From Dimargaris cristalligena (taxonomy: Eukaryota; Kickxellomycota; Dimargaritomycetes; Dimargaritales; Dimargaritaceae), in contig JANBQC010000080.1 in assembly GCA_027576995.1 (NCBI GenBank), positions 1 through 63,552 of the forward strand: a stretch of 63,552 nucleotides of DNA, written 5' to 3'. The notes under the pieces were generated by a model. That model ran no database searches, was not told where the DNA came from, and saw nothing but the letters and a program-made list of their open reading frames with translations. The position numbers were made by a program, and so were the translations under genes. Below are positions 42,327-52,146 of the stretch, one piece after another. Numbering within the stretch: position 1 is the first letter of the stretch; each line of letters begins with the position of its first letter.

Positions 42327-44690
42327 ATGGATACTACGCCATTGCCCTCCACTCAGCCCGACGGCGAGGCCCCCGTCTCGTTTGAATTCTCCGATTTTTT
42401 TATTATCGCCCTAGTCCTGGCCGCCGCCAGTCTCTACCTATTCCGCCGCTCCTCCCCAACTCCCCCCAAAAACAATCCCTTCGCCAAGTTCCAGGAGAAC
42501 CTGAACCGAACCGGTGCCACCAGTATCAACAGCAATGCCACCACCGGTTCGGGTCACTCGCCCGCCGCCGCCCAGGGCAAAAAACTGCAAAATTTCGTGC
42601 AGGAGATGCGGGCCGCTGGACAGCGAGTCATTTTCTTCTACGGTTCCCAAACCGGCACCGCCGAGGACTTGGCCCAGCGTCTGGCCAAGGAAGCCGCCCA
42701 ACGGTTCGGCATTGCCAGTCGGGTGACGGACATTGAGGAGTGCGACATGACAGTACTGAACCAGTTGCCTTCGGAGCACTTGGCCGTGTTTCTCATGGCC
42801 ACCTACGGCGAAGGCGAACCCACCGACAGCGCTATTGAGTTTTGGGATTTCCTCATCGACCCCGCCTCGGGTAACGATGAGCACCTGCCCGACTTCAGCG
42901 ACCCCGCCGACCGGGAGGACCTGCCGCCCATCGCCGACGATACCAAACCCCTGGAACACCTGCGTTTCGCGGCCTTTGGTCTAGGTAATAGCACCTACGA
43001 GATGTTTAACCAGGTCGGTCGGTTGTTGGACAAACAGCTGCTTCGCTTGGGTGCCCAGCGGCTGCACATCTTAGGAGAGGGCGACGATGACCGCAGTCTG
43101 GAGGAGGACTTTATTGCTTGGAAGGACGACCTGTGGCCCCACGTCTGCCAGCATTTGGGAGTGGATATGGATGCGACCGGTTCGGCCGCCCAGGTGGCCA
43201 CCTACACCGTGACGGAGTTGCCGGCTGATAGTAGTAGTTCGGCGGTGCCGTCCGACTCCGTATTCCGGGGCGCACTGGTCTCGAAACCCACTGAATCGGG
43301 TCTGATTCCCACCTACGATGCCAAGAACCCCTATATCGCTCCCCTCGCCACCGTGCGGGAACTGTTCCAACCCTCCGCCCAGCGCAGCTGCCTGCATTTG
43401 GAGCTCGACATTAGCGATGCCCAGGGCATGAACTACGTCACCGGAGACCACGTCGCCGTGTGGCCCGTCAATCCCGAGGTGGAAGTCAACCGTCTGTTAC
43501 GCGTCCTAGGCCTAGAAGGCCAGGCCGATGCCATTATCAACGTGGCCACTTCCACTACGGCTAGACCCGGCACCAAGCTGCCGTTTCCCACCCCCACCAC
43601 CTACCGCACCGTCCTGCGCCACTGTCTCGATATTGTGTCCCCGCCCTCCCGGCAATTCTTCGAGACCCTGGTTTCGTTTGCCCAATCTGAGCCGGCCAGG
43701 CAGTTCCTCGGTGAGCTAGCCCACGATAAGGAGGTCTATGCCCGGGCCGTACACGATACCCGCTATACCATGGGTGAAGTCATTGAAATCGTCCGGCAAC
43801 GGGAAAGCGACGCCGGTGTGGGTCCCGAAAAATGCTACCGGATCCCATTTGCCAATCTACTGGACGAATTCACCCGTATCTTACCGCGTTACTACAGCAT
43901 TAGTTCGTCGGCGGTCCTCGACCCGAAACACGTGCATGTGACCGCCGTGGTGCTCGACTACCAGCCCGAACCCACCCCACAGCGGACCGTCTACGGTGTC
44001 TGTACCAACTACTTCAAGGCGATCTACGACTATCTGAATACCAACCCGGGACGTACTCCTAACCCGACGGAAGGGATCGTCTACCGGGACCGCTACCCTT
44101 ACCTCCTGCGCCCCGATGCGGCCACCGGTGAGTTCGAAGTAGCCATGTTCATCCGCCGGTCTAATTTTAAACTGCCCCGGTCGATGAGTACACCCATCAT
44201 TATGATCGGACCCGGTACGGGGGTGGCCCCTTTCCGTGGATTCGTGATGGAACGGAGCCACTACGCCCAGCAAAATGCCGCAGCTGCGGCCGGGACCAGT
44301 TCCTCCAACTCGCCCGTTGTCGGTACCACGCTCCTGTTCTACGGCTGCCGGTCCCAAACCCAGGACTACCTCTACGAAACCGAATGGCCCGCTTATTTCC
44401 AACACTTACCCGCCCCTTCGGCCATCCACTGCGCCTTCTCCCGGGACCAGCCCCAGAAAATCTACGTCCAGGATCTGCTCAAGCAACACCAAGAATTGCT
44501 CTGGGAGCTCTTGCACGAACAGAACGCGTACGTCTACGTGTGTGGTGATGCCCGGCATATGGCCCGGGATGTCATTAAAACGTTTGTGGATATTGCGGCC
44601 TCGATTGGCGGCTTGCCCCAGAAACAAGCAGTCAACTTCGTCAAGAATTTGCGTGGTCAGGGACGGTATCAGGAAGATGTGTGGTCGTAA
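42327..44690 (+). CDS. NADPH-cytochrome P450 reductase
   Basis: 787 residues from the ATG in CCCACCATGG; the frame is open upstream to 42006 through CT-rich leader, but this start places the membrane anchor (about 22-39, FFIIALVLAAASLYLF) at the N-terminus as usual. It passes electrons from NADPH through FAD and FMN to P450s on the ER membrane, serving sterol and xenobiotic oxidation. Flavodoxin domain: FFYGSQTGTAEDLA (about 103-116), ATYGEGEPTDSA, FGLGNSTYEMFN. FAD domain: RYYSISSSAV (about 520) and GVCTNYF (about 556). NADPH domain: GPGTGVAPFRGF (about 627), YGCRSQTQDYLYETEW, YVCGDARHMARDV (about 738). The protein ends EDVWS, with the penultimate Trp that stacks on FAD. A Thr/Ser/Asn-rich linker (60-85) after the anchor is longer than usual. 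No intron. Confidence 0.96.
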   Translation: MDTTPLPSTQPDGEAPVSFEFSDFFIIALVLAAASLYLFRRSSPTPPKNNPFAKFQENLNRTGATSINSNATTGSGHSPAAAQGKKLQNFVQEMRAAGQRVIFFYGSQTGTAEDLAQRLAKEAAQRFGIASRVTDIEECDMTVLNQLPSEHLAVFLMATYGEGEPTDSAIEFWDFLIDPASGNDEHLPDFSDPADREDLPPIADDTKPLEHLRFAAFGLGNSTYEMFNQVGRLLDKQLLRLGAQRLHILGEGDDDRSLEEDFIAWKDDLWPHVCQHLGVDMDATGSAAQVATYTVTELPADSSSSAVPSDSVFRGALVSKPTESGLIPTYDAKNPYIAPLATVRELFQPSAQRSCLHLELDISDAQGMNYVTGDHVAVWPVNPEVEVNRLLRVLGLEGQADAIINVATSTTARPGTKLPFPTPTTYRTVLRHCLDIVSPPSRQFFETLVSFAQSEPARQFLGELAHDKEVYARAVHDTRYTMGEVIEIVRQRESDAGVGPEKCYRIPFANLLDEFTRILPRYYSISSSAVLDPKHVHVTAVVLDYQPEPTPQRTVYGVCTNYFKAIYDYLNTNPGRTPNPTEGIVYRDRYPYLLRPDAATGEFEVAMFIRRSNFKLPRSMSTPIIMIGPGTGVAPFRGFVMERSHYAQQNAAAAAGTSSSNSPVVGTTLLFYGCRSQTQDYLYETEWPAYFQHLPAPSAIHCAFSRDQPQKIYVQDLLKQHQELLWELLHEQNAYVYVCGDARHMARDVIKTFVDIAASIGGLPQKQAVNFVKNLRGQGRYQEDVWS

Positions 44691-47196
44691 TCAATCCGAG
44701 CCCTATCCCCCTCATCTTCTTTTTCTTTTCCTCCCCTAGTTGGGATTGTCTATTTATATATGAATACTATACTATATTTGACTCCCATTATTTTCGTAAA
44801 GGAACATTGCCAATAGTTACATTGTTATTATTATCATCACTTTGTGCTTCATTTACCTGTCCGGTCTTCAGACATTAACTTAATCCGACACCGTTATAAA
44901 TATTATTAGACTACACATATAATTGTGGAGGCTGGATTATAGGTGGTTGATATTATTACCATGTCAATTTGATAATGGAAAGTATGCCCAAATATTTGAT
45001 TATGTATCACTCAAGCGAATGTTTTTCGCATTATCCATCCCTCACGGGGCTTGAGCATGCCATATTGGGTACTTTGTGTGGTCCACCAGGCTTAATTGCC
45101 AAATAGCCGAAAATGCCAATGCGCTGGGTTCTATTAGCCAATTGTAATGCTACCGTATTTACCTTTTTTTTCATGTTTTAATAGGACGATTACCCCTTCT
45201 ATCATCGAATCCCATGATAGAAGGGGTAATGACGATTAAACGAGCCTGCGACGTTTAATTGTAAATAACGGGCCAAACTACTATAAGGCTAAAGCCCAAA
45301 GCTCCTGTAAATAGTACCTTATTGGACGTTTATTTTTATAAAGTACTCGGTTGTCCGTGGCATACTCAACTAATTCGTATTTCAGGTTGGTTGAACGGTA
45401 ACAATATGAGTAGCAATCGATTATTAGGCGTCTCTTCACCAGTCTATCCTTTGCAGATTGATGATTAGGTTCAGCACAGTCATTGAGACTAAATGGAACT
45501 GTAACTGCCCTTTTATCCTGGTGATGTTTTATATGGAATGTTCGCTGGTACGCATGGCGTACTTAATCGCTTAATCAAATATGAGTAGACACTAGTTAAC
45601 TATCAGCCCATATTGGTTCTCACTCTAATCGGTTTATACAAGAACGAAACCCTCGTTCGCGCTGTAGATTTTTATGCCTTATTTGCACAAAGGTAAACCA
45701 TACCCCAATTATCAATGACAAACCCTTGGCCACCATCGCCGACATTGCGATCTAGCAGTAGTTCTTACACTAATCGGTGACGTATATATACCGACAGATT
45801 ATCCAGTCTATTAATAACGTTACCAACTATAACCACCTTATTTGAGAGCCTTTTGTTGAGTTTCAGTTAGTTCGTATTATTTAATAACCCATCGTTACCC
45901 CCCTCCCTGGTTCCTAACATCACCAGCGGTAGGAAACTTCTCTGCCCTCCGTACCCCTGTTCCCCCGAGTCCCCCTGCCTTTAACCACGTACCCTCACAG
46001 CCTAAAAAGCTATATACGTATCACCCATATTACTCAGTGCTTGGTCTTTTTTTTTGGGGGGGGGGGCTTGAGTCAATCCCCAAAACGACCGAAATACCTA
46101 CAGATGAAAAGTGGGCAAACGCGATCTACACAAAATATAGGTATAAGGAGGCCCAAGAAGCAGGTATCAATATATAAGGCTGGAATATCGCCTCACTACT
46201 TCCCGACCTGACTTTTCCTCCGCATCTTTAATATAAAAACCCAGGCGCCGTAGATGGGTAAATAGAGAGAGAGAGTGCGTGTGCGTGAATGTTGGATAGT
46301 ATAAATTCTGTTGGCTGACCTATTTCTGTCGAGGCTAAGGGTTCTGGCCTGGTCCAATTTAGTGATAAGGGAGGTTGGAAAATGGTATCTCGAGTGGGCT
46401 AGATGCATTGGTCCGATCTGCTTAATGACCGTATTATTTTAAGGGGCCATTCAAAGAACAGCCTGGAACATGTTGGAAGTGAAGCAGCTTTACAGGTAAT
46501 ACGGGGGTGTAAGGGGCGGGGAAGGGGAGTCCTCCAAGAAGGCGGTAAATAACCACAGGTAAAAGGAAATAGTATGATTATGGGCCTTGGGGTCTGAATC
46601 GAAGCCGGGGAGAAACGGCCTAGGGTAAATATCATATTGGGGGATATAGGAGCTAAGGAGTGGCGGGTCCTGACTGATTTACTAAAGCAGACTAAGAGCG
46701 GTACATGGCTTTCACGCAGGAACAGGGCGAGGACGGACATCTACTGAGCCAGTGGAGTGCTATATGGATTTCTACTAGGAGAAGGCTAGCTATATCGTTG
46801 CTGGTAGACCAAGGGGACATTGGCCTTTATTAACTCTCCCTGAAAGTAATCCGCCGTATCCAGTGGTACGTTGACTCGATGATCGACTAGCGCGGACCAT
46901 TTCAACCTTCATCGACCTATTACTCAGTCACTTTGAAGCTCAATAACTGTCAAAATATTTTTATTAAAGACACCCGTTTGTATGTAGCCGGAGTTCATCT
47001 ATAATTTATATACTCAAAACGTGGTGCAGCTATATAATTCTCCCTTCCCAATACCCCAATATGTCCGACCTATGGTTTCCACGAGGTGGAACTATTGGGG
47101 GATTTGAAACAGTATATTATAAAGTAGCCCAAGACAATCAAGCCTTACTACTACTACTACTACCCCCATTTTCTATTGATATAACAATTACACCAC
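44691..47196. other. AT-rich intergenic region containing a perfect hairpin insertion
   Basis: Apart from the palindrome at 45185-45238 and a T11G13-like homopolymer pair at about 46048-46068, I find nothing I can call. A hydrophobic minus frame at 46399-46740 begins with ATG (MSVLALFLRE) but has no further support. Confidence 0.5.
45185..45238. repeat. perfect 17-base palindrome flanked by 8-base direct repeats
   Basis: ATTACCCCTTCTATCAT (45189-45205) is exactly complementary to ATGATAGAAGGGGTAAT (45214-45230) around an 8-base loop. GACGATTA occurs at 45185-45192 and again at 45231-45238. The direct repeat overlaps the palindrome edge on the left side. This looks like a minimal foldback insertion with a target-site duplication, or the scar of one. 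Confidence 0.85.
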
Positions 47197-47361
47197 CTAC
47201 TTCAATTCCACCAGCACCAGCCTGGTACTATTAACTTGCTTTTCTAAAATGGCCGCTAACTGTTCCCGGGTGTTAGCATTGCACCACTTAATATAACCCC
47301 AATCAATAATCCAGGATCCTCGTTTGATGATATTACTTTCGTAGCAAACGTTACCAACCAT
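47197..47361 (-). CDS. short coding-like frame, unknown
   Basis: Encodes 54 residues from the ATG at 47361, ending ANTREQLAAILEKQVNSTRL then VLVELK. The C-terminal half is strikingly protein-like (amphipathic helix) for AT-rich spacer DNA. A second minus-strand frame lies just upstream at 47453-47725 (90 codons from ATG, Lys-rich end, with a possible GTAAAG donor), so these could be two exons of one gene. I could not find a phase-compatible junction. Unrecognised. Confidence 0.25.
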   Translation of the reverse strand: MVGNVCYESNIIKRGSWIIDWGYIKWCNANTREQLAAILEKQVNSTRLVLVELK

Positions 47362-47452
47362 TTAAGATCGACTTAGGCCAGGATACCGGTGTACTCAGCT
47401 TCCCTGGGTTATCTATACTATACAATGGAGCGCAAAAAAAAAACATAATGCT

Positions 47453-47725
47453 CTACATCCATTTTGACACATTCTTTACCCATTTGCCCTTTTTCAGTTT
47501 GCCAGCTTTAGGTTGGGTGGCACCTAAACCATTTCTGTCCAACCTCAGTTGTTTCTTTTCGACCACATCTGCAATCGCGGGACTCTTCTTCCATAAAGTG
47601 GGATGCTTCAAAGTAAAGGGTCGACATAGGGGAAACGCCATGGGTAGTCTGGCTGGAGGAGGGAATGCCCTATTAGAAAACCTGACCAAATCGGTGAAAC
47701 CCTTTGTTTTTCTGATCTGAACCAT
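47453..47725 (-). CDS. coding-like frame, unknown, perhaps exon partner of 47197-47361
   Basis: 90 codons from ATG, preceded by an AATTTAG acceptor-like site. The composition is basic (KHPTLWKKSP, KAGKLKKGKWVKN). The opposite strand is also open over the same span, which weakens the case. No domain is seen. Confidence 0.2.
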   Translation of the reverse strand: MVQIRKTKGFTDLVRFSNRAFPPPARLPMAFPLCRPFTLKHPTLWKKSPAIADVVEKKQLRLDRNGLGATQPKAGKLKKGKWVKNVSKWM

Positions 47726-48490
47726 CTAAATTTAGGGCTTCGGTCCTTGATATTGTTTGATGTACTTTGATACCGTATGACTAGGTTTAAAATGTCTCGC
47801 CCAAACCGAATAATAACGGCTAATTGACGGCCAATCTTCAATAGTGCAAAAGGGTGGCCACCATGGGTACTCTACGGAACACAAGTAAACTCTTTTAATG
47901 GCAGCGTGTCATTTCGGATGGCAAGTCGCCAGTCGATGATAAGTATGTTTTGCGAGGCCATTGTTGTCCTTTGAACCCCCCCCCCCCGCCCCCATTATCT
48001 CTCACCCAAATGGTCACGATTGCCTATAAACTGATGCAAAGGGAAATAGAGCAGTGATATAGAATAAAAAAAATGATACTGAAGGCTCTGAGAGCGCTGT
48101 TTGAGCGCACCTGTACGACGTTTGTGACCACAGTAGTGGCGGGTACCTAACTGCCACCGCTGTATTCCTAAAATGCAACCAGTTGGGGCCCTGAAGGGGT
48201 GTACAGTGCCCCACTCACTGCCAGCACGCCTATGGATCATCCCCGCCCATAATTAGTGACGCTCTGATGTGACGAGTCTTCCACACACTCGCACATACAC
48301 TCACCGGCTTCCAATTAATAACTATTGTTTTCGTTTTTGTTAAAAAAGAAAAATCTACTGGAGGTGCCGTTGGCCTTTGGATGTTTGATAGTAAGGAAAG
48401 GGGGATGTGGTGAGAGAGGTAGGTTTCAGGTCACAACAGTAGTTAATTAAAATGAAGAGTAACCCTGGTCGTGATTTTTGGTAATATTCA
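47726..48490. other. intergenic, no gene seen
   Basis: Contains a C10 run at about 47977-47987. Overlapping short minus frames at 47995-48240 have no support. Confidence 0.5.
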
Positions 48491-48867
48491 CATGCCCTTA
48501 CTGTAAGAGTCCATCTACCTTTTCAAATCGATGTGACCTTGCTTACGAGGTAACTCTCCCTTTTCAGGCATAGTATTGCCCCAGAGCTAGCACTTGCTAT
48601 CTACGCCTTATTCAACCCCACTCACTGGATATAGGCCAACTACTATGCCATTTACGATGGCGACCGCTGTAATGGTGTCATGGTGCCAGCCAGGGGCACG
48701 GTATTTAAAGTCCCTGAATTAGGCTACGACGGCTCAGCGTATTCTCCCCTGGGAACTTACATGTATAAAGATGCCTTGTTTGCAATCAGGGGTATTCGGC
48801 ATTTTGCAGTGAGACCCAGAGCCTTTCAAGGTGGGGCAGTGGTCCCTGGAACTTTTGAATACTGGAG
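48491..48867 (+). pseudogene. coding-like exon pair of an unknown protein, start missing
   Basis: The stretch 48635-48867 reads ANYYAIYDGDRCNGVMVPAR onward to GTFEYWR and stops at a GTAACT donor. It is preceded by ATATAG, a plausible acceptor. A GTAACT donor at 48550 would join, in phase, an upstream segment from about 48491 reading CPYCKSPSTFSNRCDLAYE. The joined text has regular cysteines and aromatic residues like a secreted domain. No ATG with signal peptide is found, and no continuation after 48867 is evident. It may be a decayed gene or the middle of an unresolved one. Confidence 0.28.
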
Positions 48868-48871
48868 GTAA

Positions 48872-51800
48872 CTGTGGCTGGGGGATACCGAATACTCAAT
48901 TAGCTCTACCTCCCTCAATGTATTCCATCTACCTAGACTCAGGTTACCCATTGCATATTGGAGTGCTAACAGCCATTCCCACCCCGCCTGTGCCATTTGG
49001 TTAGTTTATTATTTAGACCGACTGATGTTGATATAATATACATAATTAAAGGGAAACAAGTACTAGGGAAGTGATAAATTAGGCCAATGGTGGAGTACGG
49101 CCGTAATAGCCGATGAATACTTTTCAGCATAACACGGTTTATGAAGCGAACAAATGCGTACAGTAACTAGAGAATATGAGAATGGGGCGAGCATTTTAAA
49201 AGTCTGAGGAGTATCCTTAAATTCGGCTAGGTAATTCGGATCTTAAGCTGGACTTCTATTTCAATCAGTGTATCTATCCCCAGCAACGTACACACTACCT
49301 GTTAGGGGGGTGGATCGTTGCCTTTGCGACCATTTCTAATCACCCTCCATCAGATAGACTATTGTAGTGGTATTCCAATACCTTCACCAAGAAGTAGGAA
49401 TTAGATATGTAATCCATGTCCCCAGTTGTATTTTCTTCCCCAAGGCTCGCGACGCTCTCCTTCTTACCTCCATGTCCAGCGGGGGGCATCCGATTAATTG
49501 ACGCCCCGCTTTTTTTGCCGAATTCCCCAACAATAAACGCCGAAGGGGTTGTCATAGAAAACTCCACAATGAAGGCCCTATTCCCTGTCCTACTCGACCA
49601 ACCAGTTGACTGTGAGCACCTATACCCCTGGTCGCAGTTCCTATTATTTTCGATCAAGGACGAGTTTCAGCGGGTAGAGTATAGGCCTTTTCATATTTTT
49701 TTACTTCTTTTTATTCGTATACTGCCCATTAGGAAATGGTTATACAAGCTGTCAAGACAGTGTGGTTATGGTTACATGGTGGGATCAAGCTATGAATAGC
49801 TTGGGTACACCAATCTACTCTGCAGTCACCCATAAGTGCCATCTCAGTTGCGTTTTTTTTGTTTCGTTGGATTTTAAGCTACAATTTGGCGAACGAACTG
49901 ATCAATTTGCCAATCCTAGGAGAGGTGGTCGTGGATAAAACGGGTCCACTCTCTAGCCATCTGGGGACCTTATGCATGCCCCAAAACTGGTTTCCGCCAC
50001 CATTCCATAATAGAATTCTAGTCCAGAGGCGGGTAGGTGTCTGACCAGTTACTCACGTATCCCCTATAGATCCCCCACCATTACCAATTTCGCTGGGTCA
50101 GCCGGCGAGTACTGCGAACACTTGCTTGTCAGTTGGCACATGTTGGGCCCATTCTAATATTGACCCCACCCCCTCCTCTCTCGCCGGTATTACCGATGTG
50201 TTGCTGTAAGACCCCTTCGTTAGAGAGTGGCTATGCTCAGCTCTATCTTTCCAGTCCCAACTGACGGCTTGGCCTCTAACAATGGAGTACTAGTTTGGGT
50301 CATACGGCCTGACGCTGTTTACTGGCTGGGCATTACTGTTGGTCGGATCGTGTTACACCGGATAGCTTGGTCCCCCATGGCAGGCCCCTATTAATATTAT
50401 ACCTTCACAGACTGACAAGTGGACTTTTCGCCATGCGTTTGATCCCCTTGAACTGATTCAACGGCAGCCACGCATCGTTCGGTTAGATAGTAAAACAAAA
50501 AATATGGGAAATCGGAGACGGCCGGTCTAAGAACGCACTAGGTTCATCCCAAGGTTGAAAGTGAAGCACACGGTGACCGGAAGGATATTTCGGCAGACCA
50601 AAGGGGGATGTTATGCCCTAATATGCACAGCTAATCTAAAACAATACATGCTTTATTGAATCCCATTCCTTTTTGGGAGTCGAGTGCAGCTGGTTAGTCT
50701 GCGTGCCGCTGCGTCTAAAAACAGGCAATGCATTGGAGTTGTTTTCAAATGCCAGAGTGACGAAGGGAGCATTCCCCTCTGCTGTTGCCTAGATTGTTAG
50801 TTACGCCGGCCGTCACACAGTCTTACCTCCGTATTCACCCGCAACAACTTGGCCTTCGAGGTGAATATCTATTCATTCACCCCCCCCAAAAAAAACAAAA
50901 AACTATTGTTATTATTATTGCAATGGCTGGATCCTGGGGTATAATCTGAGACATACTTTGTGGAAGCCGGGTTATTTAAAGAGTGAAAAAGAGGGGGGTG
51001 TATTATCACCAACTAGATCACAATGAAGTGGTCCGGTATACTTGACCCAAAGAGGGCATACGGACGACAAAAGGGCTGACCTTAGAACTTCCATTGAACA
51101 GATTGGCTGGCCGCGAGTGTGTAACGATACCAGTGGTGTACTCACTGCGTGGACCATTCCAAGATCTCTTGAGGCCCAATTATAGAGTAAGCTGCACCTT
51201 GCCTTTTTTTCGCCGAATCAGAGCATGAGGGTGCTGTCGGCTCCCATAAGGACCATAGTCATATGTGTCCCTAGGTTCGCTGAAGTGAAATCCCACCCAG
51301 AATAATACGACCGTCACCATTTCGCTCAAGGACCCCCTCCTCCACCCGCCCTTAATAACGGTATGAGCGTGCAATACATCGGATATAGAGTAGAAGGACT
51401 ACAGCCCTGGACCCCTTACCTACTAGGCTAGATTAACTTTGGGAGATTCTATCCACCCTATTGAAAATTCACAGCCCCTCCAGGGTATTTCGCTCACCAG
51501 CCCCTCATTTATTGTGGCATACCAGAGTCTCATTTGAGGCTGCCTATCTTTTCTTATACTCACTCCCACCTACTACTCCTTTTTAACAAATATATAACCT
51601 AAACTTGGTTACTCTTTTGGTGCTTTCCCATTACTTCTCCATTACCCCCCTTCTCCTGAGGGAACGTGGGGCTAGGGGTAATCCAGTCTTCAGTAGTGGT
51701 AATTATAGGGCTAACTCTACTTCCAAAGAACAGTGCCAAAGTGAGTATCCAGACATTAAGGCCCAGCCGAGCGTGCTATTGGGTGGGGTAAGGGTTAAGC

Positions 51801-51969
51801 GAATGATTTGGCCGTCCACCGAAAGTCGGACTTACCATACCGACAATCCCACTGGTCAGGCCATATGAGACGAGTCGCTTTTAGAGCGACAGTTTGGTTA
51901 AAGTGGGTATATGATAACCCTTTTTGATATTGTAATTATACTGCTATACTTGGATATTGTCTCCTACAA
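48872..51969. other. AT-rich spacer with short open frames only
   Basis: The frame at 49416-49799 (127 codons) and one at 49859-50044 on the same strand look mildly protein-like, but lack an ATG in good context, a promoter or domains. A frame at 51605-51868 likewise. I call none of them. Confidence 0.4.
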
Positions 51970-52146
51970 ATGGTGACGGTCCAATGGATACTAGGTTTGG
52001 TGAGCTTTTTACTTATTTTGGCGAAGTTCGCTCAGTCTAAAGATAACATTCCCGCGCCCCGCATCATCAGGCATAGTTCTTGGCGTTGCGCCATGCCTTA
52101 TCAAGCCACTTTTCCCAATAAAGCAATACTGCACTACGGTCACTAG
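51970..52146 (+). CDS. possible very small secreted protein, 58 residues
   Basis: Starts MVTVQWILGLVSFLLILAKF followed by AQS and a charged, Pro/His-rich mature part with a single cysteine (RIIRHSSWRCAMPYQATF). The N-terminus is a textbook signal peptide with likely cleavage after AQS. No TATA box is evident, and the surrounding DNA is AT-rich. It could also be the first exon of a longer gene. Below usual gene-finder length limits. Confidence 0.35.
   Translation: MVTVQWILGLVSFLLILAKFAQSKDNIPAPRIIRHSSWRCAMPYQATFPNKAILHYGH

Noticed and set aside
49416..49799. A 127-codon plus-strand gene
   Set aside because: There is no ATG in usable context, no promoter and no domain, and the second half is Phe/Ile/Leu-rich from AT-rich DNA.
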